DNA of 64,000 nt from Mycolicibacterium psychrotolerans. Its GTDB lineage: Bacteria > Actinomycetota > Actinomycetes > Mycobacteriales > Mycobacteriaceae. Of this stretch, positions 52,052 through 61,859 are shown one piece after another. How positions within the stretch are numbered: position 1 is the first letter of the stretch; each line of letters starts with the position of its first letter. The position numbers and the translations under genes are program-made. Location of the stretch: the NCBI RefSeq assembly GCF_010729305.1, contig NZ_AP022574.1, positions 3,658,001 through 3,722,000 on the forward strand, read 5' to 3'. Under the pieces are notes generated by a model, which made no database searches, was not told where the DNA came from, and saw only the letters and a program-made list of their open reading frames with translations.

Positions 52052-55000
52052 GAGAGATCCACGAGGGCTAGTTCATCCCCGTTGGCCTCCGTCGCGTCTT
52101 CGGCGAGCGCGTCCTTGGTCAAATCAAGAAGCGCGGTCGAGAAGGCGCTGGCCAGAGACTCGACATCCGTCGGCCCGAGGCGCCGGGTGTCGTACCACCA
52201 ATCGAGATTGAGAACACCGCCGGCGCGGTACGCGCGCAACTCGAGTGCGTGGCCGAGCCCCGAGACCGCGTCGCGGACCGGCATCGCGGTGTCGGCGTCG
52301 AATTGCACCGGCGCGGCATCGAGTTGCTCGACTGGTACATCGGGGATCGCCCCCACATACGACAGCATAATGTCGGCCGGACGGCTCTGCCCAAGCACGC
52401 GAGCCGTCGGCGCGTAGTTGTACCGCAACAGCCCGTAGCCGATGCCGTAGTGCGGCACCGCCTTGAGGGCGTCGCGGACCTCGCCCAGCAATTGCTGAGC
52501 GCGGGCGCTGTCGGTGGACGAGCTCGTCAGCAGCACCGGATAGACCGTGGTGAACCAGCCCAGAGTGCGCTGAAGGTCGACATCCGGTTTGAGCACCGCA
52601 CGTCCGCGTCCGCCGAGATCGACCGCGACTGTGCCCTCGCCGACCGTTTCGGCGATGGTGCGGCTCAGCGCGGCGAGCAGCAACTCTTCGACCGGCAGGT
52701 GCAAACGGCGCCGCGCATCGTCGACCTCGCCGGTCTCGGCGACGGTCAGTGCGGCTGACAGTCGTGCCATGTCATCGGCGCGCGGAGGTTCGACCGATTC
52801 CGCTCCGACCACGCTGATGGTGGCCCCGGCGGCCTGGCGCACCCAGTAGTCGCGGCTGTCGAGCACCCCAGGATGGGTCGCCAGCGTCGCGCACCGCTGT
52901 GACCATTCCCGCCACGAGGTGCTGACCGCCGCCAACTCGATTTCCTCGCCCGCTGCGTGCTGATGGACGGCTGTGAAGATGTCGGTGACCAGAATATCGC
53001 GGGAGGTTTCGTCGCCTACGATCCCGTGCACCGTGATCGCCAAGTAGTTCGGCCCAGCGGGTGGGCCCTCGATGAACGTGGCCGTCAGCGGCGCGGTCAG
53101 CAGCTGATGGTCGTTCATCTGCTTCTGGAGCAGTTCGACGAGCGCCTCGCGTTCCTGCAACGTGCCCGACGCAACACCCTTGGGCAGCGACGCGACCGAT
53201 AGCTCATGGAACCCTCCCGGTTCCTCGATGCGCTGCTCCCACGTCCCGGCGTGCTCGACGATGTGTGTCCGCAGCACGTCATGGTGGTTCACCACCGCGC
53301 TCAGAACCGCCCCGACGGCGTCGGCCCCGACATCCGCGCGTAGACGCAGCAGCACGGGAATGCGCCAGCGGCCGCCGTCACGCAAACCGTGTTCGAGGAA
53401 GTGGGCGACGTTCGGCGGGACCGGGGGGTTAGCCGCGTCGGTCAGCGAATGGCGGGCCAGACCGCCCTCGGCGTACCGCGCCACGAGCGCGCGAGCCAGC
53501 GATGAAATCGTCTGATTCTCGTACAGATCCTGCGGTGTGAGATCCAACCCCTGTTTGGAAGCCGTCATCGCGACACTGATCGCGATGAGCGAGTCACCGC
53601 CGAGCTCAAAGAAGTTCGCTGTCGGCTCGATCGAACTCACGCCCAGACACTGCGACCAGATGCTCTTCAGCGCCGTCTCCATCTGGGTCCTGCCGCTGAT
53701 TGCCATTGCGGACGTGACCCCGCCGTTGGTCGGGGCTCCGTTAACCGCGCGGCCGCCCGACACCCATGCTGCCCCCGGGTTGTACTCCACCCAGTGCCGG
53801 GTTCGTTCGAACGGATAGCCCGGCAGCGAAAGCAGCTGGCGGTGCCTCCCGAAGCGCGGTGTCCAGTCCACCTCAACTCCGGCGGACCACAATTGGCCTA
53901 ATGCCATCAGGAAGGTGTCGTGGTCGCTGCGGTTCTGCGCTTGATGACGCATCAGCCGCACCGCGCGGTGATTGGCGGACCATCTCGGATGCCGCACCGC
54001 CGAGGATGTCAACGTGCCACCCGGACCCACCTCGACGACCACCCGGTTCGGATGCGACAGCAGCACATCGAGCTCGTCGGCGAAGCGCACGGTCGCGCGG
54101 ATCTGGCGTGCCCACGTCGCAGGATCCGTCGCCTCAACAGCCGACATCGGCGCCCCACTCACGTTGGACAGCAACGTGGTTTGCGGTTCACTCAGCGTCA
54201 ACCGCGACATGAACGCCGAGAACTCCGGGATCACCGGATCCATGAGGTGGGAATGGAACGCGTGCGCTGTTCGGACCCTCCGGGCGACGATCCCCTTCCC
54301 CGCCAGCCGAGCCTGAAAGGTGCGGATGGCCTCCTCGGAGCCGGCCACCACACAGTTGCCTGGATCGTTGATCGTGGCGAGATCGACGTCGCTGGATAGG
54401 TATTCGTCGATCTCCTCAGGGCTCAACGGCACCGCGACCATCGCACCGCGTGCGGAGGCGTGCATCAGGCGGGCACGCATTGAGACCGCCTTGACCGCGG
54501 TCGACAGGTCGAACACCCCGGCAAAGGCCGCGGCGGCGTACTCGCCGATACTGTGGCCTGCCAGCGCAGCCGGATGCACCCCGTAGGACTCGACAAGCTT
54601 CGCCAGCGCGTACTCGACGGCGAACAACGCCGGCTGTGCGCGGTCGGTGCGCTCCAGGGTGTGGCCTGCTCCATCGAACACCTCGGCCCGAAGGTCGTAT
54701 CCCAGTTCCTGCCCGAACGCTGCTGCGCAGGAATCGAAGTGTTCAGCGAATACCGGTTCGGTCTCATAGAGGCCGCGAGCCATTCCGACGTGTTGCGCGC
54801 CTTGGCCCGGGAACAGGAACACCACTCGGTCCTCGTCGGCCTCGGCTGCCGGGTCGGGGGCCCGGACGACGGACACGTTGTCATGCTCGGAGTTGCCCAG
54901 GACAGCAACCGCGTGTTCCTGACTTCCGACCACGGCGACAAGGCGGTGGGGCTCTTTGCGGCGCCGTGTCAGGGTGTATGCGGCATCCGCCAGGTCTACC

Positions 55001-56454
55001 TCACTCTCCCCCGACATCTCCTCGGCCAACGCCTCCCGCGACTGGACGAGAGCTTCGCTGGTGCGCGCGGACAGCAGAAGCACCTGCGGGCCGATCTTCT
55101 CGTCGGAGGGGCCGGCCGCGGGCGCCTCCTCCAATACGATGTGCGCGTTGGTGCCGCCGACACCGAATGAGCTGACTCCGGCGCGTCGGATGCCATCCCA
55201 TTCCCACGGGCCGTCGGTGTCACGTACCAAGAAGGGACTACGGTCGAGATGCAGCTCGGGATTGGGGCTCGTGTAATGCAAAGTCGGCGGAATTGTCTGA
55301 TGTTTCAAGCACAGGATCGCCTTGATCAGACCCGCTATCCCGGCGGCCGTCTCGAGGTGCCCGATATTCGACTTCACTGATCCGAGATAGCAAGGACCGG
55401 AACGCTTCTCGGCGGCTAGATCGAACGCTTGACGGAGGCCCTCGATTTCGATCGGGTCGCCGAGAGGGGTTCCGGTGCCGTGGGTTTCCACGTATCCGAC
55501 CGATGAGGCGTCGACTTCAGCCACGGCGTGTGCTTCGGCGATCACCTCCGCCTGCCCGACCGCGTTCGGCGCGGCGTAGGTCATCTTCGTCGACCCGTCG
55601 TTATTGAGCGCCGAACCACGGATGACCGCATGGATGCGATCGCCGTCGTCCATCGCGTCCTGTAGCGGCTTGAGAACCACCACACCGACGCCGCTGCCGA
55701 ATATCGTGCCGTCAGAACGAACATCGAACGGCCGGCAGTGCCCGGTCGGCGAGACCATCGTGCCCTGTTCGTACCAGTAGCCGACCCGGTGCGGAATCCG
55801 AAGCGACGAACCACCGGCCAAGGCGATGTCGCATTCCCCATTGAGAATGCTCTGACACGCCAAATGGACGGCGACCAGCGACGACGAGCACGCAGTAGCC
55901 ACCGAGATGGCGGGCCCGCGAAGGTTGAGCTGATGGGCGACGCGGGTGGCCAGATGGTCTTTGTCGTTCTGCAGCGACAGGTTGACCATGTCGAAACTGG
56001 CGCCCTGACCGATCACCATGTTCGGGTCGTACTGCGACATCAGGTTGTGCAACAGGTACCCGCTGGTCGAGCTGGTTCCGAACACGCCGACGGTACTCTC
56101 AATTTCACCCGGGTCGTAACCCGCATCCTCCAACGCGTGCCAGGCCGACTGCAGGAACAGGCGATGCTGCGGGTCGAGAGTACGGGCGTTGACCGGAGTG
56201 AATCCGAAAAACTCCGCGTCGAACTCCTCGATTCCCTCCATCAACGCCGCACGCCGCACATAGGACCGATTGGCCAGCGTCTGCTCTGTCACCCCCGAGC
56301 TCAGCAACTCGTCTTCCGTCAGATCGACGATCGACTCCACCCCGAGCCGCAGGTTGCGCCAGAACGCCGAAACCGATTCGGCGCCGGGGAACCGTCCGGC
56401 AATACCGATTACGGCGATTGCGGTGGACGGCAGCGTGTTGGCACTGCTGGTCAC
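52048..56454 (-). CDS. ppsE: PpsE-like type I polyketide synthase with C-terminal condensation-like domain
   Basis: A 1468-residue PKS (PpsE of M. tuberculosis is 1488). Domains: KS about 10-440 (TACSSS, HGTGT, SNIGH), AT about 545-850 (GQGAQ, GHSIGEY, AHAFH), ACP about 925-1000 (FFELGGDSL) and a condensation-like domain about 1025-1440. HAFH in the AT points to malonyl use; PpsE is known to accept malonyl or methylmalonyl. No ketoreductive domains are present, so the last extension leaves a ketone, as in phthiodiolone synthesis. In the condensation-like domain the HHxxxDG motif reads HGIVGDE. The gene overlaps ppsD upstream and drrA downstream by four bases each. Confidence 0.92.
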   Translation of the reverse strand: MTSSANTLPSTAIAVIGIAGRFPGAESVSAFWRNLRLGVESIVDLTEDELLSSGVTEQTLANRSYVRRAALMEGIEEFDAEFFGFTPVNARTLDPQHRLFLQSAWHALEDAGYDPGEIESTVGVFGTSSTSGYLLHNLMSQYDPNMVIGQGASFDMVNLSLQNDKDHLATRVAHQLNLRGPAISVATACSSSLVAVHLACQSILNGECDIALAGGSSLRIPHRVGYWYEQGTMVSPTGHCRPFDVRSDGTIFGSGVGVVVLKPLQDAMDDGDRIHAVIRGSALNNDGSTKMTYAAPNAVGQAEVIAEAHAVAEVDASSVGYVETHGTGTPLGDPIEIEGLRQAFDLAAEKRSGPCYLGSVKSNIGHLETAAGIAGLIKAILCLKHQTIPPTLHYTSPNPELHLDRSPFLVRDTDGPWEWDGIRRAGVSSFGVGGTNAHIVLEEAPAAGPSDEKIGPQVLLLSARTSEALVQSREALAEEMSGESEVDLADAAYTLTRRRKEPHRLVAVVGSQEHAVAVLGNSEHDNVSVVRAPDPAAEADEDRVVFLFPGQGAQHVGMARGLYETEPVFAEHFDSCAAAFGQELGYDLRAEVFDGAGHTLERTDRAQPALFAVEYALAKLVESYGVHPAALAGHSIGEYAAAAFAGVFDLSTAVKAVSMRARLMHASARGAMVAVPLSPEEIDEYLSSDVDLATINDPGNCVVAGSEEAIRTFQARLAGKGIVARRVRTAHAFHSHLMDPVIPEFSAFMSRLTLSEPQTTLLSNVSGAPMSAVEATDPATWARQIRATVRFADELDVLLSHPNRVVVEVGPGGTLTSSAVRHPRWSANHRAVRLMRHQAQNRSDHDTFLMALGQLWSAGVEVDWTPRFGRHRQLLSLPGYPFERTRHWVEYNPGAAWVSGGRAVNGAPTNGGVTSAMAISGRTQMETALKSIWSQCLGVSSIEPTANFFELGGDSLIAISVAMTASKQGLDLTPQDLYENQTISSLARALVARYAEGGLARHSLTDAANPPVPPNVAHFLEHGLRDGGRWRIPVLLRLRADVGADAVGAVLSAVVNHHDVLRTHIVEHAGTWEQRIEEPGGFHELSVASLPKGVASGTLQEREALVELLQKQMNDHQLLTAPLTATFIEGPPAGPNYLAITVHGIVGDETSRDILVTDIFTAVHQHAAGEEIELAAVSTSWREWSQRCATLATHPGVLDSRDYWVRQAAGATISVVGAESVEPPRADDMARLSAALTVAETGEVDDARRRLHLPVEELLLAALSRTIAETVGEGTVAVDLGGRGRAVLKPDVDLQRTLGWFTTVYPVLLTSSSTDSARAQQLLGEVRDALKAVPHYGIGYGLLRYNYAPTARVLGQSRPADIMLSYVGAIPDVPVEQLDAAPVQFDADTAMPVRDAVSGLGHALELRAYRAGGVLNLDWWYDTRRLGPTDVESLASAFSTALLDLTKDALAEDATEANGDELALVDLS

Positions 56455-59400
56455 AGTCGTTTTCCTACCTTTCGCCGCGCAGCCGCTCGTTGGCGGGCCG
56501 CGGCACGTTGCTGTACCCGGTCGCGGACCGCGTTGGGACGCTCCGCGAGATCCTCTTCGGCTAGTCCGAGCTGACGGATGAGGTCGACGGCGAGGTCCGT
56601 CAGAGTAGCGCCCTGCAGGAGCAGAGCCACCGGCGGCTCGACGCCGAAGTCGCTGCGGACGGTGTTGCGCATGCGCACAGCCATCAGAGAATCCAGGCCG
56701 AGCTGGGTCAACGGCTGGGCTGGGTCGATCGCATTCTCATCGCTGAAACCCATGATTGCCGAGATGCGCTTGCGCAACCTGGCCACGACCGCACGGGTGA
56801 CCTCGGGGCCGGAGAGCTCACGCAGCGCGTCGGTGCCGGCCCAGTCATCGTCGGCGTCCAGCGATCCCAGCTCGGCGACCAGATCCGCGAAGAAGCCGAC
56901 CTTGGCAATCTCCGGGAAGGCCGCTGCGGCGCGGTCGAGGCGGAGCCGGGCCACACCGATGCGCTTCGGCGCGCCGGACACCAGCCTCTGGAGGGCTTCG
57001 ATGCCTTCCTCGGTCGACATGGGATCCAGCACGCTGAACGCCAGCGTCTTGGCCAGTCCGACATCGGCCCACTGACCCCAGTTGATTGAAGTGGTGGCCA
57101 GTCCCGTCCCGGCGCGCCTGGTCGAGAACGCGTCCAGCCACGCGTTGGCACACGCGTAGGAGGCCTGACCCGGCGAGCCCAGAAGCGATGCCACCGACGA
57201 GAAACCGACCCACCAGTCGAGGTCGCGTCCGGCTGTCGCGTGGTGCAGCCGCACCGCGCCGAGAACCTTCGGTGCCCAGACGCGGTCCAGGCTGTCCTTC
57301 GACATGCCGGCGATCAACTCGTCGTCGAGCACGGCGGCCGAATGAATCACCCCGCGCAAGGAGCGTCCCGTCGCCTCCGCGGCAGCGACAATGCGCTCCG
57401 CTGTCCCCTGCACAGCGATATCGCCGAGTACCGTGACGACCTCGGCACGTCGGCCGAGGTCTTCCAAGATCGTCTGCGCCTCGGCCGAGGGTGCGCTGCG
57501 GCCGTTGAGGACGATCCTCCCCGCGCCGCTGTCGACAAGCCAACGTGCCACGGTCAAACCGATGCCGCCCAGACCTCCGGTGACGACATAGGCTCCGTCG
57601 GTGCGTGCAACCGGATCCAAACCCCGGGAGGGGATCGTGCTGCGCGACAATCGCTCGACGAGCCGCCGGCCCTCGCGCCAGGCAACGATGTCGTCCCCCT
57701 CAGCGGTGTCCAGCTCCGCCTGGAGAGCAGACATCACGTCCGCGTCACCGTCGAGGTCGATCAATGTGGTCCGCAGATCTGGGTGTTCGTAGGCCAGGAC
57801 CCGAACCAGGCCGCGCAACACCCCAATCGCCGGATCTTCCTTGTCGCCGTCCACCGCGGCCAGCCCCGTTCGGCTGACGAGGTAAATCCTCGGTGCTCGG
57901 CCGTGCCAGCCGGTCGTGACCGCGCGCACCGCGCTGGTCACCGACCAGATGGTCTCGCGGGCCCGGTCGGCTGCCGCCACCGCGGCCTCGACTGACGACA
58001 TCGCGTCCGGCGTGTCGGCGCCGACGAGAATCACGACCCCCAACGGGGGCAGTTCGGGATCCGAGGAGGTTTCGGCGAAGGCTTCACCGACGGCCGACTC
58101 GTCGGCCAGTGCCGCGGCGCTCGCCCGTCCACCCGCTGAAGTCAGCCGGGCGACCAGCTCGTCGGCCACCGTTCGGGTGCCGGCCCCGTCGGCCAGCACC
58201 AGCCAGCTTCCCGGCGCGAGTTCGGAGAACTGCACCGTGGTTTCGTGCCACGTTGTGTCGAACACCTTCTGCGACAACGGCAATGGAACGGTTCGGCGCT
58301 GCACGCGGCGTAGGTATACGCCGTCCACTTCGGCGACCACGTTGCCGGACTGATCGGTCAACCGGACCCGGCCCACGGCGTCGCCGCCGTCTTCGATGTC
58401 GGCTACCAACTCGGCGCGGCAGCGGGCCCGCCGCCCCACGTCGCCGTAAACACGAATGGACTCCATCGCCACGGGGAGGTAGGTCACCTCGGACGAATCG
58501 GAAAGGGATTCGGCCCCGATCGCGGCCGCCAGCCCCTGCAATGCGGCATCCAGCATCACCGGATGCAGCGCGATGCCCCGGTGCGGCGTTGCGTCATCGG
58601 ACAGGACGATCTCGGTCTCTGCCCATCCCCCTGAGGACCTGGTGATCCGAGTCAGGGCGGCGAACGCGGGCCCGTGATGGGCCCCTGTGCGCCGCAGTGC
58701 GCTGTAGAAATCGCTCGGCGACACTGTCGACGTAGCTCCGGACCGCGCGGGACTCGGCTCTGGACGCGCGGTGTCATCCGCCTTCACGATGCGGGCGACC
58801 GCATGACGTATCCAGTTGTCGTCGCCGCTGCGCGAATGAATCTCTATCCGCGCCTCACCGGCGTTGTGGGTGAGCTGCGTGGTCAACCGTGTATGGCGAT
58901 CCAGCGTCAGCATTTGTTCGACTTCAAGCCGCTTCACATGGACCGCGGACGCCGCCAGACCCAGCGCCTCGCAGCCGGCCGCCAGCGCGATCTCGGCAAA
59001 TCCGGCTCCGGGCATGACGGTCTGACCGTGCACCTTGTGATCGTTCAGCCATGGGTGGAGGTCGGTGCCCACATCGGACTGCCAAACGTGGCCTCCGCCA
59101 GCGGGTAATTCGACGTGCATACCCAACAGCGGATGCGCGCCGGTGAATTCGTGCCCGGCAGTGGTGTTGGCGATCCAGTACTTGGCGTGCAGCCACGGCG
59201 TCGGCGGTAGGTCTACCACGCGGCCCACGTCCGGCGCTGCCGTCTCGCCGACGGAAGTACGGTGAGAGGCCAGACTCGCGTGGAACACCAGAGTTTCGTC
59301 CGAGTCGCGGGTGACCGTCGCGAGGACATTGGCGCCCTTGCCCGTTTCCGCCGTGTCCAGCGTCTCGGTGATCGCGTGGGTCAGCAGCGGGTGGGGGCTG

Positions 59401-61859
59401 ATCTCGACGAAGTTGCCGTGTTCCTCGGCGGCTAGGCTCACCGCCTGACCGAACCGCACCGGATTGCGCAGGTTGGCCTGCCAATACTCGGCACTGAACA
59501 GCGGTGCGGATCCCTGATACGCGGTGGTGCTGATCAAAGGTATTTTCGGTGCCGCAGGGCTCAGGTACGCGAGCGCAGTGCCAAGTTCCGGCAGGACGGG
59601 GTCGATGGTCGGGTGATGGGAGGCCACGTCGACCTCCACGCGCCGCGCCAGCAGTCCCTTCGCGTCCACTGTGGCGACCAGCCGGTCCACCTCGTCGGGG
59701 GGGCCCGCGATCACAGACTGCTTGGGCGACGCGTAGACCGCCACCGTTACGTTCGGATGATCGGCAACAAGGCGCTCGGCGGCCGTCGCGTCGAGCTCGA
59801 GCAACGCCATCGCACCCTGCCCGGACAGCCGCTTCATGAGGCGCGACCGTGTCGATATCACGTCCAGACCTTCGGCTGGGGTCAGCGCACCGGCGACGAC
59901 GGCGGCCGATACCTCGCCCATCGAGTGGCCGATCACGGCGTGGGGTTCGACACCGTAGGACCGCCACAACGCCGTCAGAGCCAACTGCATGCCGACGATG
60001 ACGGGCTGAATCCGGTCGATACCGACGACCGGATCGCCGGCCTCCAAGATGTTCCGCAACGAGAATCCGGCCTTATCGGCGAAGACGGGTTCGAGCTCAT
60101 CGACGGCGGCGGCGAAGGCCGGCTCGTCGCGGAGCAGCTTTTTGCCCATGCCGGGCCACTGAGCACCCTGCCCGGAGTACAGGAACACGACGCCCGCGCC
60201 GCGGCTGATGTGATGAGAGGCGATCACACCGGCCGCCGGCTTGCCCGCGGCCAGGGCTCTCAGACCGTGGGCGGCCTCGGCATGGTTTCGGGCACTGACG
60301 GTGGCAACGGTGCCGAATCGGCTGCGGCGGTTGAGCGAATGCGCGACGTCGGCGAGCGGCACCGCAGCACCGCCGTCCTCCAGCCAGTTGGCCACCGCGC
60401 CCGCCGTGATAGCCACCCGCTGAGCGGTCTTGCCGGAAACTGTCAGCGTGGTGACTCCTGGCGTCTGCGCTGCCTGCGCTGCCATGGTTTCCGGGCCCTG
60501 CTCGAGCACCACATGGGCATTCGTCCCGCCCATTCCGAACGACGAGACACCTGCGCGGCGCGGCGCATCGTGCACAGGCCACGGCGTCGGCTCGGTCGGC
60601 ACGAACAGCCGAGTCTTGGTAGCGTCGATCGACGGATTCCACTGCGAGAAGTGCAGGTTCGGCGGGATCTCACCGTGACGCAGCGTCAGCACCGCCTTGA
60701 TGAAGCCCGCCACACCCGCGGCTGCTTCCAGGTGACCGAAGTTGGTCTTGACCGCGCCCAGCGCACACGGGCTGGTGCCCTTGCCGTACACACCGGCGAG
60801 CGCGTCGAACTCGATCGGGTCGCCGAGAGCGGTTCCGGTGCCGTGCGTTTCGACAAGATTGACTGACGCGGCCGTCACGTCGGCCGAGCGTAGAGCGCGG
60901 GTGATGACGTCGCGCTGTGACGGCGCATTCGGGGCCGTCAGGCCGTTGGAGCGTCCGTCCTGGTTTACTGCGGACCCTCGGACCACGGCCAGGATCCGGT
61001 CCCCGTCCCGGACGGCATCGGTGAGCCGTTTGAGGACGACGATGCCTGCACCCTCACCGCGCACGAAGCCGTCGGCGCGCGAGTCGAACGCGTGGCAGCG
61101 GCCATTCGGCGACATCATCCCCCACTTGGCAAGGGCCAGTTGGGTTTCCGGGCGTAGGTTCAGGTTAACGCCGCCGGCGAGGGCTAGGTCGCTCTCCCTC
61201 ATCCGCAGGCTCTGACAGGCTAGGTGGATAGAGACCAGCGACGACGAACAGGCGGTGTCGACCGCCACCGCCGGGCCCTTGAGTCCAAGCAGATACGAGA
61301 TCCGCCCGACGGTGACACTGTGCGCGTTACCGGTGGCCGAATAGGGATCGATGGTGTCAGGGTTTCCGCCGGAAGCGTTCTGGTACTCGTTGTAGTACAC
61401 GCCCAGCATGACGGCGGCGCGGGTCTCGCCCAGCTGATCCGGAGCCATCCCGGCATTCTCCAAAGCTTCCCACGCAACCTCCAGCGCAAGCCGCTGTTGG
61501 GGATCCATCGCGGCCGCCTCGCGCGGGGTGATTCCGAAGAACTCCGCGTCGAAGTGATCGATGTCGGACAGGTAGGCGCCCCACTTGGTGGGCATGCGGC
61601 CGGGCGCTAGCGGATCCGGATCGTAGAAGGCATCGGCGTCCCAGCGATCCGAGGGTACCTCGATGACAGCATCCGTGCCCGCCTGCAGCAGCTTCCAGTA
61701 TCCGGCAGGATCCTTGACCCCGCCGGGCAATCGGCAACCGATTCCGATGACCGCGACAGGCTCGGCGCCAGCGATTCGCGCCGACTTGTCGAACTGTTCG
61801 GACAGCGCAGTGCGCTGCTCGGGCGTCATACCGGAGATCCGGTCGAAGATCGTCTTCAT
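56451..61859 (-). CDS. ppsD: PpsD-like type I polyketide synthase (KS-AT-DH-KR-ACP)
   Basis: A 1802-residue single-module PKS (M. tuberculosis PpsD is 1827). Order: N-terminal docking helix (MKTIFDRISGMTPEQRTALS), KS about 35-460 (DTACSSS, HGTGT, NFGH), AT about 560-880 (YSGQGAQW, GHSMGEV, VASH), DH about 930-1210 (HKVHGQTVMPG; HPVMLDAALQ), KR about 1420-1640 (VTGGLGGIG; SSVASLLGSPGQASYACAN) and ACP about 1695-1770 (LGLDSL). The VASH motif suggests methylmalonyl, as for PpsD, which adds the methyl-branched unit. No ER domain is evident. Four-base overlap with ppsE. Confidence 0.92.
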   Translation of the reverse strand: MKTIFDRISGMTPEQRTALSEQFDKSARIAGAEPVAVIGIGCRLPGGVKDPAGYWKLLQAGTDAVIEVPSDRWDADAFYDPDPLAPGRMPTKWGAYLSDIDHFDAEFFGITPREAAAMDPQQRLALEVAWEALENAGMAPDQLGETRAAVMLGVYYNEYQNASGGNPDTIDPYSATGNAHSVTVGRISYLLGLKGPAVAVDTACSSSLVSIHLACQSLRMRESDLALAGGVNLNLRPETQLALAKWGMMSPNGRCHAFDSRADGFVRGEGAGIVVLKRLTDAVRDGDRILAVVRGSAVNQDGRSNGLTAPNAPSQRDVITRALRSADVTAASVNLVETHGTGTALGDPIEFDALAGVYGKGTSPCALGAVKTNFGHLEAAAGVAGFIKAVLTLRHGEIPPNLHFSQWNPSIDATKTRLFVPTEPTPWPVHDAPRRAGVSSFGMGGTNAHVVLEQGPETMAAQAAQTPGVTTLTVSGKTAQRVAITAGAVANWLEDGGAAVPLADVAHSLNRRSRFGTVATVSARNHAEAAHGLRALAAGKPAAGVIASHHISRGAGVVFLYSGQGAQWPGMGKKLLRDEPAFAAAVDELEPVFADKAGFSLRNILEAGDPVVGIDRIQPVIVGMQLALTALWRSYGVEPHAVIGHSMGEVSAAVVAGALTPAEGLDVISTRSRLMKRLSGQGAMALLELDATAAERLVADHPNVTVAVYASPKQSVIAGPPDEVDRLVATVDAKGLLARRVEVDVASHHPTIDPVLPELGTALAYLSPAAPKIPLISTTAYQGSAPLFSAEYWQANLRNPVRFGQAVSLAAEEHGNFVEISPHPLLTHAITETLDTAETGKGANVLATVTRDSDETLVFHASLASHRTSVGETAAPDVGRVVDLPPTPWLHAKYWIANTTAGHEFTGAHPLLGMHVELPAGGGHVWQSDVGTDLHPWLNDHKVHGQTVMPGAGFAEIALAAGCEALGLAASAVHVKRLEVEQMLTLDRHTRLTTQLTHNAGEARIEIHSRSGDDNWIRHAVARIVKADDTARPEPSPARSGATSTVSPSDFYSALRRTGAHHGPAFAALTRITRSSGGWAETEIVLSDDATPHRGIALHPVMLDAALQGLAAAIGAESLSDSSEVTYLPVAMESIRVYGDVGRRARCRAELVADIEDGGDAVGRVRLTDQSGNVVAEVDGVYLRRVQRRTVPLPLSQKVFDTTWHETTVQFSELAPGSWLVLADGAGTRTVADELVARLTSAGGRASAAALADESAVGEAFAETSSDPELPPLGVVILVGADTPDAMSSVEAAVAAADRARETIWSVTSAVRAVTTGWHGRAPRIYLVSRTGLAAVDGDKEDPAIGVLRGLVRVLAYEHPDLRTTLIDLDGDADVMSALQAELDTAEGDDIVAWREGRRLVERLSRSTIPSRGLDPVARTDGAYVVTGGLGGIGLTVARWLVDSGAGRIVLNGRSAPSAEAQTILEDLGRRAEVVTVLGDIAVQGTAERIVAAAEATGRSLRGVIHSAAVLDDELIAGMSKDSLDRVWAPKVLGAVRLHHATAGRDLDWWVGFSSVASLLGSPGQASYACANAWLDAFSTRRAGTGLATTSINWGQWADVGLAKTLAFSVLDPMSTEEGIEALQRLVSGAPKRIGVARLRLDRAAAAFPEIAKVGFFADLVAELGSLDADDDWAGTDALRELSGPEVTRAVVARLRKRISAIMGFSDENAIDPAQPLTQLGLDSLMAVRMRNTVRSDFGVEPPVALLLQGATLTDLAVDLIRQLGLAEEDLAERPNAVRDRVQQRAAARQRAAARRKVGKRL

